A DNA stretch of 64,000 bases, taken from the NCBI RefSeq assembly GCF_900182655.1, contig NZ_FXTC01000001.1:744001-808000 (forward strand), given 5' to 3'. Below, piece by piece: positions 35,969 through 45,183 of this stretch. The stretch is from Chryseobacterium rhizoplanae (GTDB lineage Bacteria; Bacteroidota; Bacteroidia; Flavobacteriales; Weeksellaceae). The notes under the pieces were generated by a model. That model worked only from the letters and a program-made list of their open reading frames with translations. It did no database searches and was not told the DNA's origin. The translations under genes and the position numbers were made by a program. Numbering within the stretch: the stretch's first letter is position 1; every line of letters starts with the position of its first letter.

Positions 35969-36469
35969 AAATTTCAGTAATAAAGTAGATGTAATACTGA
36001 TCGCATTCATAAAGTTCAATTTCCCAAGACCTCCTTAGTCTTCTGAAACAAAGTAAACCACAATCATTTGTAGGGACAATATTAGAAAGAAAGTCAAAGA
36101 CAGTCACTTAAAGCCAAAAACGACCATTAAGAATATTTCGAAGAAGAAATCGTATTCATTTGTATCAGATTGAGGGCGGGATTTCCTGACTGCAGATCTG
36201 ATAGAAATCCTGAATAGTGGAAATCCAGCATGCCAGCCTTCCGGAATTCCAGCCGTCAAGATAGTCTCTGTGAAAGATAGTCTTCAGGAAAGCAATTTTT
36301 CAGGATTGCAGGATAAATGGCATTCAGCCAGAGCTGATTGAAGTCAATACAGCTTTAGGGAATTCCGTCCAGTAGCACTGAAAGCAGTATAGGGAACCTG
36401 ATATATGTATTGCCCAGTGGCTGTCAATCAGTCTTTCTTCCCAATTATGTATAACCAAAATCAAGCAAA
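35969..36469. other. gene-free region between oriT and traA, with direct repeats
   Basis: No gene was found. AAGATAGTCT occurs at 36258-36267 and again at 36274-36283, a 16-base period compatible with a protein binding to two turns of DNA. The part from about 36170 to 36440 is richer in G+C than its surroundings. The traA promoter should lie here, but no TAnnTTTG element was recognised. Confidence 0.4.
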
Positions 36470-37237
36470 ATGAAAACAAAGAACCAACCCACAATTATTG
36501 CATTTTCCACTCAAAAAGGAGGGGTAGGAAAAAGTACATTTACCACACTTATGGCAAGTCTCCTTCATTACCGGATGGGGTATCAGGTCGCTGTATTTGA
36601 CTGTGACTTTCCTCAGTACAGTTTACTCCAGATGAGAGAGCGGGATTTAAAAATGGTGATGCAGAATGAGATTTTAAAAAAGATCGCTCACAAACAATTT
36701 ACGAGTATTAATAAAAAAGCGTATCCCATTTTCCAGAGTAAAGCCGATCAGGTTTTAGAGGATATAGATACTTATGTTGAAGGATCTGAAACAATTCCTG
36801 ATGTTATATTTTTAGATCTACCGGGAACTGTGAATACCGCCGGGATTTTAAAAACTTTGACGAAAGTCCATTATATTTTTTCACCCATTACTGCGGATCG
36901 TGTTGTGCTGGAAAGTACGTTAAGTTTCACCGATGTTCTAACCAATGTGTTGATGAAAGAAACTCAAACGAGAATCCGGGCAGTCCATCTTTTCTGGAAT
37001 CAGGTGGATGGAAGAGAACGGACGTTGCTCTACAAAAACTACAGTAAAGTGATTTCAGATTTAGGGCTGCCACTTATGGAAACAAGCATTACAGACAGTA
37101 AAAGATTTAGAAAGGAAGGAGAGGCTATTACAAAGACTGTTTTCCGATCGACTTTACTGCCTGCAGATCCTAAATTGTTAGCTCAGTGCAGGCTGGATCA
37201 ATTTGTAGAAGAATTTTTAGGAATTGTAAAACTATAA
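36470..37237 (+). CDS. traA: TraA, ParA-type ATPase of the tra operon
   Basis: The protein has 255 residues. A deviant Walker A, STQKGGVGKST (13-23), gives the ParA/MinD signature; FDCDFPQYS carries the A' acidic residue and VIFLDLPGTVNTAG is Walker B. In CTnDOT-like elements this is the first tra gene. It probably positions the element or the transfer apparatus rather than powering transfer. The next gene begins 4 bases after its stop. Confidence 0.85.
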   Translation: MKTKNQPTIIAFSTQKGGVGKSTFTTLMASLLHYRMGYQVAVFDCDFPQYSLLQMRERDLKMVMQNEILKKIAHKQFTSINKKAYPIFQSKADQVLEDIDTYVEGSETIPDVIFLDLPGTVNTAGILKTLTKVHYIFSPITADRVVLESTLSFTDVLTNVLMKETQTRIRAVHLFWNQVDGRERTLLYKNYSKVISDLGLPLMETSITDSKRFRKEGEAITKTVFRSTLLPADPKLLAQCRLDQFVEEFLGIVKL

Positions 37238-37241
37238 GAGT

Positions 37242-37637
37242 ATGGAATATGAAAAAAATAACAATGATGATAGGGGGATCGATGAACAATATCTGATGTC
37301 CATTATGGCAGGAAGTCCTAAGAAGGAAGTTATTTCAAAAACTGATGATCCTCCAAAGGAGAAGGGTGAAGCAAAAAATAAGTTGAAGAATAAAAAAACA
37401 TCAGATTTAAGTTATGTTGAGCAGTTTCTTACTCATCATACAATGACTAAGCGGGGTGATAAAAGTATCTATATCCGTCCTGAATATCACGAGCGCCTCT
37501 CGCGTATTATTCAAATCATTGCCGATGACCAGATTTCTCTGTATGCTTATCTGGATAATATACTGGCGTATCATTTCGAAATGTTTGAAAAGGAAATCAC
37601 TGATGATTTCAATAAAAAATACCGTCCCATCTTTTAA
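37242..37637 (+). CDS. DUF3408 conjugation protein (TraB-like)
   Basis: The protein has 131 residues. A charged, probably disordered N-terminal half (KEVISKTDDPPKEKGEAKNK) precedes the DUF3408 core: TKRGDKSIYIRPEYHERLSR, then IIADDQISLYAYLDNILAYH, a ribbon-helix-helix-like DNA-binding fold. It is translationally linked with the ParA-like gene, as ParB/CopG-type partners often are. In CTnDOT terms it corresponds to TraB or TraC; only one such gene is present here. Confidence 0.8.
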   Translation: MEYEKNNNDDRGIDEQYLMSIMAGSPKKEVISKTDDPPKEKGEAKNKLKNKKTSDLSYVEQFLTHHTMTKRGDKSIYIRPEYHERLSRIIQIIADDQISLYAYLDNILAYHFEMFEKEITDDFNKKYRPIF

Positions 37638-37648
37638 TCTATCATCTT

Positions 37649-38266
37649 ATGGAACAAATGATCATCATCGGCTTATTAGTCATTCTTGTTTTAGTTCTTG
37701 TAGACAAAAAAATTTCAATCAGTATCCGTGGAAAAGATAATGTTACTAAAACTAAGGATTTACCATCTATTATGGGAGATACGAAACCAAGAGAAAGACA
37801 AGAATCGCCAATCGAATCTAATGAGAGACAATATGAATCTAATTTAACAGCGCAGGATAATTTTGAATCAGAAACCGAAGACGAATATGACAATGTTGCC
37901 GGGGCTAAAAATCTCGATGATATTTTAGTCAGAAACGATGAGTTGGAGCAGGAGAATGAAGATTGGAAATATGAGAACTCTACTATTGAAAGCGGGTTTG
38001 CTACAGGGGTTACCTTTCAGGAATTAAGTACTGTGGGTCAGTTGCTTCAAGAGCAGGTTTTGGAGCCTGGCTTACAACAACAAGCAGTTGCTATAATTCA
38101 AAAAATTCATGGGACCGAGCTTTTTGATCTTTTGGAGAATTCGTTGGGGGAGGCTTCGAAGCGTATTTCAAATTTGTTAAGTCAGAGCATTTCGAATGAT
38201 GTTGAAGGCATATCTTCCAGTTACAAAGATGGTGTTGAAGGTTTCGATATTGGGGAGTTTGTTTAG
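37649..38266 (+). CDS. traD: TraD conjugation protein
   Basis: The protein has 205 residues with an N-terminal membrane anchor (MIIIGLLVILVLVLVD), an acidic disordered stretch (RERQESPIESNERQYESNLT) and a helical end (GVTFQELSTVGQLLQEQVLE...). This matches the small TraD proteins of Bacteroidota ICEs (unrelated to F-plasmid TraD). The role in transfer is not established. It is the last gene before the tra operon is interrupted by an inverted nuclease gene. Confidence 0.7.
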   Translation: MEQMIIIGLLVILVLVLVDKKISISIRGKDNVTKTKDLPSIMGDTKPRERQESPIESNERQYESNLTAQDNFESETEDEYDNVAGAKNLDDILVRNDELEQENEDWKYENSTIESGFATGVTFQELSTVGQLLQEQVLEPGLQQQAVAIIQKIHGTELFDLLENSLGEASKRISNLLSQSISNDVEGISSSYKDGVEGFDIGEFV

Positions 38267-38299
38267 GCAAATTCCCCTTTTGTTATTAATAAATTTCAA

Positions 38300-39274
38300 C
38301 TAAGATCTGTTATCAAACAATTCATGCAGTTTTTTCTGCAGAACCTTTTTGTCGGGAAGCTGCATTTTGTATTCAGAAACCATTGTCGGAGAAAGACTTC
38401 TACTCAGCGCATATTCTACTACTTCGCTGTCTTTGTCTTTACAAAGCAGTACGCCGATGCTTGGATTTTCGTTCTGACGTTTAACATCCCTGTCCAGCGC
38501 TTCCAGATAAAAGTTAAGTTGACCCAGATGTTCGGGTTTGAATTTATCTGCTTTCAGTTCGAAAGCGACAAGGCATTGCAGCCCCCTGTGGAAGAATAAG
38601 AGATCGATATAAAAATCAGAATTTCCGACCTGTACTTTGTACTCTTCGCTGATAAAAAGAAAATCCCGTCCTAACTCCAGGATAAAATTTTTCATCTGCT
38701 CAATTAAACCTTTTTGGAGATCATTTTCATTGAATGTTTCAGGCAGATTTAAAAAGTCAAATACATAGCTGTCTTTAAATGTATTGACTATATCAGCGTT
38801 AGTTTCTCTCAACACTGTTGAGAGTTTTGAATTTCCAATCATTGTTCTTTCAAAAAGGCTGCTGGATATCTGTCTCTCTAACTCCCGGAAGCTATAATTT
38901 TCCTGTTTGGTCAACTTGATATAAAATTCCCTTTCTTCGATTGATTTACATCTGGAGAATATGGACAGATTATGAGACCAGCTGATTTCTCTCAACAGTG
39001 TTGAGATTTTGGGAAATTCCTTGTAAGTCTCATAAAACTGCTTCATTCTCCAAAGATTCTTATCCGAAAAACCTTTTAGTTCAGGTTCATGAGTCTGGAT
39101 AAACTGAGAAAGTTCTTTAACCACAGATTGTCCCCATTCACTCAGCTCTACCTTTTTGCTGATATACTCACCAATATTCCAGTATAGATCGATGAGTTCC
39201 TCATTGACTTTTCTTATCGCATTGTTACGAGACTGTTTGATGAGCTCAATAATATCTGTGAACCTTTTATCCAT
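38300..39274 (-). CDS. DUF1016 (YhcG-type) PDDEXK nuclease
   Basis: The protein has 324 residues. The DUF1016 N-terminal domain (ARNNAIRKVNEELIDLYWNI, then GFSDKNLWRMKQFYETY) is followed by a PD-(D/E)XK nuclease core (QVGNSDFYIDLLFFHRGLQC LVAFELKADKFKPEHLGQLN), with D in FYIDLLFF and ExK in FELKA as metal ligands. Such proteins have been linked to Holliday-junction processing and defence islands. It is transcribed against the tra genes, between traD and traE. A minus-strand -7 element (TAAATTTG, 39300-39307) gives a 19-base leader, so it is an independent unit and probable cargo. Confidence 0.85.
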   Translation of the reverse strand: MDKRFTDIIELIKQSRNNAIRKVNEELIDLYWNIGEYISKKVELSEWGQSVVKELSQFIQTHEPELKGFSDKNLWRMKQFYETYKEFPKISTLLREISWSHNLSIFSRCKSIEEREFYIKLTKQENYSFRELERQISSSLFERTMIGNSKLSTVLRETNADIVNTFKDSYVFDFLNLPETFNENDLQKGLIEQMKNFILELGRDFLFISEEYKVQVGNSDFYIDLLFFHRGLQCLVAFELKADKFKPEHLGQLNFYLEALDRDVKRQNENPSIGVLLCKDKDSEVVEYALSRSLSPTMVSEYKMQLPDKKVLQKKLHELFDNRS

Positions 39275-39460
39275 GATTTCTCTTTTTTGAAATTCCTTGC
39301 AAATTTACAATTATTTATACAGGAATTCTGACTGGCGCACGGTTCTTTAACAGCCAAAAGAGTCCATCCACTGCCATTCCTGTTATTGAGTACCTAGACT
39401 CGGACATCTTTGTCATCAAGCCCGTAAAGTGCGGGTTTCATAATCAAAAATCTATTCATT
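39275..39460. promoter_or_regulatory. control region between DUF1016 gene and traE
   Basis: It holds the leftward -7 element TAAATTTG (39300-39307) of the nuclease gene. A small hairpin with arms AAGCCCG and CGGGTTT lies at about 39419-39439 before the traE start. A rightward promoter is needed for traE onward if the nuclease insertion separates it from traA-traD, but none was recognised with confidence. Confidence 0.4.
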
Positions 39461-39766
39461 ATGAAAAAACAAAGAAAAAAATTGCTGTACGCAATTTTAA
39501 CATTCGTAACAATTAATTCGGTATTTGGTCAAGGCAATGGTTCAGCCGGAATCAATGAGGCTACACAGATGGTCACTTCTTATTTTGAACCCGCTACACA
39601 ATTAATTTACGCCATCGGTGCAGTCGTCGGACTCATCGGAGGCGTAAAAGTCTATAACAAGTTCAGCAGCGGTGACCCTGATACCAGTAAAACTGCTGCC
39701 AGCTGGTTTGGAGCATGTATCTTCTTAATTGTTGCCGCAACCATTCTTCGCTCATTCTTCCTTTAA
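39461..39766 (+). CDS. traE: TraE (DUF4134), VirB2-like membrane protein
   Basis: The protein has 101 residues. A signal peptide (KLLYAILTFVTINSVFGQ) is followed by two hydrophobic helices (LIYAIGAVVGLIGGVKVYN and ASWFGACIFLIVAATILRSF). Size, two helices and position match DUF4134/TraE, the probable pilin or pore subunit of the Bacteroidota type IV system. Its stop codon abuts the traF start. Confidence 0.85.
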   Translation: MKKQRKKLLYAILTFVTINSVFGQGNGSAGINEATQMVTSYFEPATQLIYAIGAVVGLIGGVKVYNKFSSGDPDTSKTAASWFGACIFLIVAATILRSFFL

Positions 39767-40108
39767 ATGACGACTATGAATACCTATCATATCAATAAAG
39801 GAATAGGAAGGACGGTAGAGTTCAAGGGACTTAAAGCGCAATACCTCTTTATCTTCAGTGGAGGACTCTTAGGAATATTGATCTGTATCATGGTTATGTA
39901 TATGGCAGGCGTCAATACCTATCTGTGTTTAATTCTCGGAGGATTCAGCAGTGGACTTCTTACCTGGCAGACTTTCGCACTGAATAGAAAATACGGGGAA
40001 CATGGTCTGATGAAATTAGGCGCACACAAGAAGCATCCAAAATACATCATCAGTCGAAAGAGTATTTATCGGTATCTGAAAATTAACCGTAAAAGAACAA
40101 ACATATGA
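39767..40108 (+). CDS. traF: TraF (DUF4133), VirB3-like membrane protein
   Basis: The protein has 113 residues with two adjacent transmembrane helices (YLFIFSGGLLGILICIMVMY and YLCLILGGFSSGLLTWQTF) and a basic C-terminal tail (ISRKSIYRYLKINRKRTN). The NKGIGRTVEFKGLKAQY opening is typical of DUF4133. It probably sits in the inner membrane with the VirB4 ATPase. Its stop overlaps the traG start by 4 bases (ATGA). Confidence 0.85.
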   Translation: MTTMNTYHINKGIGRTVEFKGLKAQYLFIFSGGLLGILICIMVMYMAGVNTYLCLILGGFSSGLLTWQTFALNRKYGEHGLMKLGAHKKHPKYIISRKSIYRYLKINRKRTNI

Positions 40109-42615
40109 GAAATTCTTCCAAAGCAGCAACCTTGGAAAGTAAATTTCCACTGCTTGCGATTGAAAATGATTGTATCATTTCAAAAGACGCTGATGTTACG
40201 GTTTGCTTTAAGGTCAGACTCCCCGAACTGTTTACTGTCGCTTCCGCTGAGTATGAAGCCATGCATTCCGCTTGGTTTAAAGCGATTAAAACACTCCCGG
40301 ATTTCACCATCGTTCACAAACAGGACTGGTTTATGAAAGAAAACTACAATCCTGATTTGTCACAAGAAGACCAGAGTTTTCTTTCCAAATCATTTGAAAG
40401 GCATTTCAATGAGAGGCCCTTTTTAAATCATTACTGCTACCTGTTTATCACAAAAACAAGTAAGGAGAGAATGCGGATGCAGAGCAACTTTTCATCACTC
40501 TGTAAAGGAAAACTGATTCCAAAAGAGATTAAAGACAAAGAAATCATTGGTCGTTTTCTTGAAGCGGTCGATCAGCTGGAGCGGATTATGAATGACAGTA
40601 GTTATATCCATCTGGAAAGGATGACAGAAGATGAGATAGCAGGAACTTCCGAGAGGTCAGGACTACTGGAACAGTATCTGACTCTATCCCGTGAAACCCA
40701 TCCGTCATTGCAGGACATCAAATTAGGCTCAGAAGAAATGAGAATTGGTAACAACCGGATTAGTATGCATACCTTATCGGATACGGAGGATTTGCCAGGT
40801 ACTGTTTCATCACACAGCCGTTATGAAAAGTTAAGCACCGATCGCACCGACTGCCTTCTGTCATTTGCTTCTCCGGTGGGACTTCTGCTAAGCTGTAATC
40901 ATATTTATAATCAATATTTATTTATTGACAACAGTGATGAGAACCTCCGCCAGTTTGAAAAATCTGCAAGGAATATGCATTCGCTTGCGAGATACAGTAG
41001 AGCGAATCAGATCAATAAGGAATGGATTGAAAAGTATTTAAATGAAGCACATTCTTATGGTCTGCAATCTGTTCGTGCTCATTTTAATGTGATGTCATGG
41101 TCTGACAATCCTAATGAGCTCAAACAATTAAAAAATGATACAGGTAGTGCGCTAGCCTTGATGGAATGTAAGCCCCGTCATAATACCACGGATACAGCTA
41201 CTTTATATTGGGCAGGAATTCCCGGTAATGCAGGCGATTTTCCTAGTGAAGAGAGTTTTTACACATTCATAGAACCTGCTTTGTGTTTTTTCACAGAAGA
41301 GACCAACTATCAGGATTCACCATCACCTTTTGGGATCAAGATGGCTGATCGCCTGACTGGAAAGCCTATTCATTTGGATATTTCAGATTTGCCGATGAAA
41401 CAGGGGATTATTACGAATAGAAATAAGTTTATCCTTGGTCCATCGGGCAGTGGTAAATCATTCTTCACCAACCATATGGTGCGACAGTATTATGAGCAGG
41501 GAGCGCATGTCCTTCTTGTAGATACCGGAAATTCCTACCAGGGATTATGTGAACTCATTAAAGGTAAAACCAAAGGAGAGGACGGGGTTTATTTTACTTA
41601 TACCGAGGACAATCCGATCGCTTTCAATCCATTCTATACTGATGACGGCGTTTTTGACATTGAAAAAAGGGAGAGTATAAAAACCTTGATTCTGACTCTT
41701 TGGAAAAGAGATGACGAACCACCAACCCGTTCAGAGGAAGTGGCACTCTCCAATGCAGTCAGCGGATATATCGAAAGAATTAAAACCGATGACCAGCATC
41801 CTTCTTTCAACGGATTCTATGAGTACGTCAAAGATGATTATCAGAAAGTATTGGAGCAAAAGAAAGTCAGGGAAAAAGACTTTGATATTGCCAACTTTCT
41901 CAATGTGTTGGAACCTTATTACAGAGGAGGGGAGTATGACTATCTGCTCAATTCAGAAAAGCAGCTGGACTTGTTATCCAAGCGTTTCATTGTCTTTGAA
42001 ATCGATGCCATTAAAGATCATAAAATTCTATTTCCTATTGTAACCATTATCATAATGGAGGTCTTTATCAATAAGATGCGAAGACTCAAAGGAATCAGAA
42101 AACTCATCCTTATCGAAGAAGCCTGGAAAGCCATTGCCAAGGAGGGGATGGCTGAGTATATCAAGTACCTGTTCAAGACCGTCAGGAAATTCTTCGGAGA
42201 AGCCATTGTAGTAACTCAGGAAGTCGATGATATCATTCAGTCACCGATTGTGAAAGAAAGTATCATTAATAATTCGGATTGTAAGATTCTTCTTGACCAA
42301 AGGAAGTATATGAACAAGTTCGATGATATTCAGGCGATGCTGGGATTGACTGATAAAGAAAAGTCCCAGGTGCTGTCGATCAATATGAATAATGATCCAC
42401 GAAGACTTTACAAGGAAGTTTGGATTGGACTGGGTGGAACGCACTCTGCAGTCTATGCCACTGAAGTTTCAACACAAGAATATCTGGCATATACTACAGA
42501 AGAAACGGAAAAGATGGAAGTGATGAATCTTGCATCGGAACTTGACGGCAATGTCGAACATGCCATCAAGAGGATTTCTCTTAAGAGAATCAAATCGAAT
42601 AGAAAAGACCATTAA
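40105..42615 (+). CDS. traG: TraG, VirB4-type conjugation ATPase
   Basis: The protein has 836 residues. The C-terminal ATPase has Walker A GPSGSGKS (445-452), Walker B KLILIEEAWKAI and the VirB4 stretch FGEAIVVTQEVDDIIQSPIV. The N-terminal 400 residues match the CagE/TrbE/VirB N-domain. It powers assembly of the transfer channel and pilus-like parts. It is the largest and best conserved gene of the tra operon and is coupled to traF by a 4-base overlap. Confidence 0.93.
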   Translation: MRNSSKAATLESKFPLLAIENDCIISKDADVTVCFKVRLPELFTVASAEYEAMHSAWFKAIKTLPDFTIVHKQDWFMKENYNPDLSQEDQSFLSKSFERHFNERPFLNHYCYLFITKTSKERMRMQSNFSSLCKGKLIPKEIKDKEIIGRFLEAVDQLERIMNDSSYIHLERMTEDEIAGTSERSGLLEQYLTLSRETHPSLQDIKLGSEEMRIGNNRISMHTLSDTEDLPGTVSSHSRYEKLSTDRTDCLLSFASPVGLLLSCNHIYNQYLFIDNSDENLRQFEKSARNMHSLARYSRANQINKEWIEKYLNEAHSYGLQSVRAHFNVMSWSDNPNELKQLKNDTGSALALMECKPRHNTTDTATLYWAGIPGNAGDFPSEESFYTFIEPALCFFTEETNYQDSPSPFGIKMADRLTGKPIHLDISDLPMKQGIITNRNKFILGPSGSGKSFFTNHMVRQYYEQGAHVLLVDTGNSYQGLCELIKGKTKGEDGVYFTYTEDNPIAFNPFYTDDGVFDIEKRESIKTLILTLWKRDDEPPTRSEEVALSNAVSGYIERIKTDDQHPSFNGFYEYVKDDYQKVLEQKKVREKDFDIANFLNVLEPYYRGGEYDYLLNSEKQLDLLSKRFIVFEIDAIKDHKILFPIVTIIIMEVFINKMRRLKGIRKLILIEEAWKAIAKEGMAEYIKYLFKTVRKFFGEAIVVTQEVDDIIQSPIVKESIINNSDCKILLDQRKYMNKFDDIQAMLGLTDKEKSQVLSINMNNDPRRLYKEVWIGLGGTHSAVYATEVSTQEYLAYTTEETEKMEVMNLASELDGNVEHAIKRISLKRIKSNRKDH

Positions 42616-42636
42616 ATCATTTAAAAATGTACAACA

Positions 42637-43269
42637 ATGAAAAATTTAATCATTAAAACCTTAATGGTAGCATTCTTTGCTACCGTAACCTATACAAAAG
42701 CACAATTTGTCGTAACAGACCCTGCAAACCTAGCTTCGGGAATTTTGAACTCAGCCAATGAAATTGTACAGACTTCTTCAACGGTATCTAACGTTGTTAA
42801 GAACTTCAATGAAGTTAAGAAAGTATATGAACAGGGTAAAGAGTATTATGACCAGCTGAAAGCCATCAATAATCTGGTCAAAGATGCCAGAAAGGTTCAG
42901 CAGACCGTCCTTTTAGTGGGTGATGTTTCTGAGATGTATGTCAACAATTTCGGTAAAATGCTGAATGACCCCAATTTTAATGCTCAGGAATTAGCTTCCA
43001 TTGCCACTGGTTATTCTGCGCTTCTTACGGAGAGCACGGAGCTATTGAAAGAACTCAAAGAGATCATCACTTCTAACGGTCTTTCTCTGAATGATAAAGA
43101 AAGGATGGATGTTGTTAACCGGGTTTATAAAGAGGTCAAAGCGTATCATAATCTGGTACGATACTATACCAATAAAAATATTTCGGTCAGTTATCTCAGA
43201 GCAAAAAAACAGAACAATACCCAAAGGGTGCTGGATCTTTACGGAACCTCCAATCAAAAATACTGGTAA
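42637..43269 (+). CDS. traI: TraI (DUF4141), VirB5-like secreted protein
   Basis: The protein has 210 residues with a signal peptide (LIIKTLMVAFFATVTYTKAQ) and a long helical hairpin (FNEVKKVYEQGKEYYDQLKA... and LTESTELLKELKEI). DUF4141 family. By length, helices and position it corresponds to VirB5-type minor pilin proteins. It is separated from traJ by a single base. No separate traH gene lies between traG and traI. Confidence 0.85.
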   Translation: MKNLIIKTLMVAFFATVTYTKAQFVVTDPANLASGILNSANEIVQTSSTVSNVVKNFNEVKKVYEQGKEYYDQLKAINNLVKDARKVQQTVLLVGDVSEMYVNNFGKMLNDPNFNAQELASIATGYSALLTESTELLKELKEIITSNGLSLNDKERMDVVNRVYKEVKAYHNLVRYYTNKNISVSYLRAKKQNNTQRVLDLYGTSNQKYW

Positions 43270-43270
43270 G

Positions 43271-44263
43271 ATGGAACCGAATAACTTACACGAAGTACTT
43301 CGTTCCGTTTATGAGGAAATGATGCCGATGTGCGCCGATATGGCTGCTGTGGCAAAAGGAGCCGCCGGATTAGGTGCTTTATTCTATGTAGCACTAAAAG
43401 TCTGGCAGTCTTTGAGCCGTGCCGAATCGATCGATTTGTTTCCCATGCTGAGACCTTTTGCCATAGGCATCTGCATTATGTTTTTTACCACATTGGTTTT
43501 AGGAAGTCTTAATGGGGTAATGAGTCCGATTGTTCAGGGAAGCCATTCAATGCTGGAAAATCAAGTGTTGGATATGAATGAACTGCAGCAGAAAAAGGAT
43601 CTTTTAGAACGAGAAGCGATGCTCAGGAATCCGGAGATGGCTTACCTTATTTCAAATGAAGAATTTGATAAAAAGCTGGAAGAGCTCGGATGGTCACCAT
43701 CGGATTTGGTCACGATGTCCGGAATGTATATTGAACGGGAAATGTTTGCCATCAAGAAAGATATCAGAGATGGTTTTCGTGAATTTCTTGAAATTCTGTT
43801 TCAATCGGCAGCCTTAGTTATTGATACCATCAGAACCTTCTTTCTGATTGTCCTTTCAATATTAGGACCTATTGCATTTGCCATTTCTGTATGGGATGGT
43901 TTTCAGACGACGTTGAGCCAATGGCTGACAAGATACATCAGTGTTTACCTATGGCTTCCTGTTGCTGATATTTTCAGTGCCATTCTTGCCAAGATACAAA
44001 CCTTGATCTTGGAACGGGATATCGAAATGCTCGCAGATCCCACCTTTATTCCTGATACCTCCAATACGGTATACATCATCTATATGGTGATTGGGATCAT
44101 AGGTTATTTTACAGTGCCAACCGTTACAGGCTGGGTAATTCAGGCAGGAGGCGCCGGCAACTTTATGCGCAATGTTAACCAGACTGCTACGAAGTCGGGC
44201 AATGTTGCGGGAGCAGCAGTAGGTTCGGCTACAGGTAATATTTCGGGAAGATTATTAAAATAA
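43271..44263 (+). CDS. traJ: TraJ, VirB6-like polytopic membrane protein
   Basis: The protein has 330 residues from the ATG at 43271 (MEPNNLHEVLRSVYEEMMPM), one base after the traI stop; the 60 extra codons open upstream lie inside traI and are not used. Several transmembrane helices are visible (GLGALFYVALKVWQSL, PFAIGICIMFFTTLVLGSL, AALVIDTIRTFFLIVLSILG PIAFAIS, YIIYMVIGIIGYFTVPTVTG). This fits VirB6, which forms the inner-membrane channel. A Gly/Ala-rich tail ends the protein. Confidence 0.88.
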   Translation: MEPNNLHEVLRSVYEEMMPMCADMAAVAKGAAGLGALFYVALKVWQSLSRAESIDLFPMLRPFAIGICIMFFTTLVLGSLNGVMSPIVQGSHSMLENQVLDMNELQQKKDLLEREAMLRNPEMAYLISNEEFDKKLEELGWSPSDLVTMSGMYIEREMFAIKKDIRDGFREFLEILFQSAALVIDTIRTFFLIVLSILGPIAFAISVWDGFQTTLSQWLTRYISVYLWLPVADIFSAILAKIQTLILERDIEMLADPTFIPDTSNTVYIIYMVIGIIGYFTVPTVTGWVIQAGGAGNFMRNVNQTATKSGNVAGAAVGSATGNISGRLLK

Positions 44264-44276
44264 AAATTACTGTTCT

Positions 44277-44900
44277 ATGGAATTTAAAACGTTAAGAAAT
44301 ATTGAGAGCAGCTTCAAGCAGATCCGCTTGTTTACATTTGTTTTTGCCGTGTTGTGTTTTGGAGTGGTAGGTGTAGCTGTCTTTAAATCCTACCAGTTTG
44401 CCGAGAAGCAGCGTCAGAAGATATATGTACTGGACAACGGCAAATCATTGATGGTAGCGCTATCTCAGGATATGTCGATCAACAGGCCTGTAGAAGCAAG
44501 AGAGCATGTCAGACGATTTCACGAATTATTCTTCACCATTGCCCCAGATAAGAATGCTATTGAAAGTAATGTCAAAAGGGCTTTCAATTTGGCTGATCAA
44601 TCCGCATTCAATTACTATAAAGACCTTCAGGAAAAAGGTTACTATAACAGAATTATTTCAGGTAATATCCAGCAGAGAGTTGAGGTAGACAGTGTCGTTG
44701 CCAACTTTGATAGTTACCCCTATGACGTAAAAACTTATGCAAGACAATTCATTATCAGATCCAGTAACCTTACCATCAGGAATTTAATTACCAACTGTTC
44801 ATTGGTTAATTCTGTACGGTCTGACAGCAATCCTCAGGGATTTATCATTGAAAAATTCAACGTGCTTGAAAATAGAGATGTCGAAACGGTTGAACGCTAA
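44277..44900 (+). CDS. traK: TraK, VirB8-like bitopic protein
   Basis: The protein has 207 residues. A single N-terminal transmembrane helix (LFTFVFAVLCFGVVGVAVF) precedes a periplasmic domain with the TraK pattern (SINRPVEAREHVRRFHELFF, FNLADQSAFNYYKDLQEKGY, and near the end SNPQGFIIEKFNVLENRDVE). VirB8 homologues assemble the core complex. It is followed by traL after one base. Confidence 0.88.
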   Translation: MEFKTLRNIESSFKQIRLFTFVFAVLCFGVVGVAVFKSYQFAEKQRQKIYVLDNGKSLMVALSQDMSINRPVEAREHVRRFHELFFTIAPDKNAIESNVKRAFNLADQSAFNYYKDLQEKGYYNRIISGNIQQRVEVDSVVANFDSYPYDVKTYARQFIIRSSNLTIRNLITNCSLVNSVRSDSNPQGFIIEKFNVLENRDVETVER

Positions 44901-44901
44901 T

Positions 44902-45180
44902 ATGACCAGAATGAAAAAACTAAGAGAGAAAATCGGACGATATATTTTGAGGATAGAAGATCATTGGAACGCTATTTCTGTAGGGAAACAGCGATTGATG
45001 ACCAAGGTTTTCTTTGGTGTTTATGTTTTGATAACCGTCATCGTTATTGTCAATATATGTGTTACTACAGGTCAAAGAAGTAATACCATGTCTATCAATC
45101 ATATTGACGGCATTTCTAAGAAACCTACCGAAAAAGGATCGAAGCATAATGAAATAGTAAACTCATCCACTAAAAAATAG
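44902..45180 (+). CDS. traL: TraL, small membrane conjugation protein
   Basis: The protein has 92 residues from the ATG at 44902 (MTRMKKLREKIGRYILRIED), one base after the traK stop; the frame is open back to 44848 inside traK, which is not used. An alternative ATG is at 44911. One transmembrane helix (FFGVYVLITVIVIVNICV) is followed by a basic, polar tail. Position and size match TraL of Bacteroidota ICEs, whose role is not well defined. Confidence 0.75.
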   Translation: MTRMKKLREKIGRYILRIEDHWNAISVGKQRLMTKVFFGVYVLITVIVIVNICVTTGQRSNTMSINHIDGISKKPTEKGSKHNEIVNSSTKK

Positions 45181-45183
45181 AAT

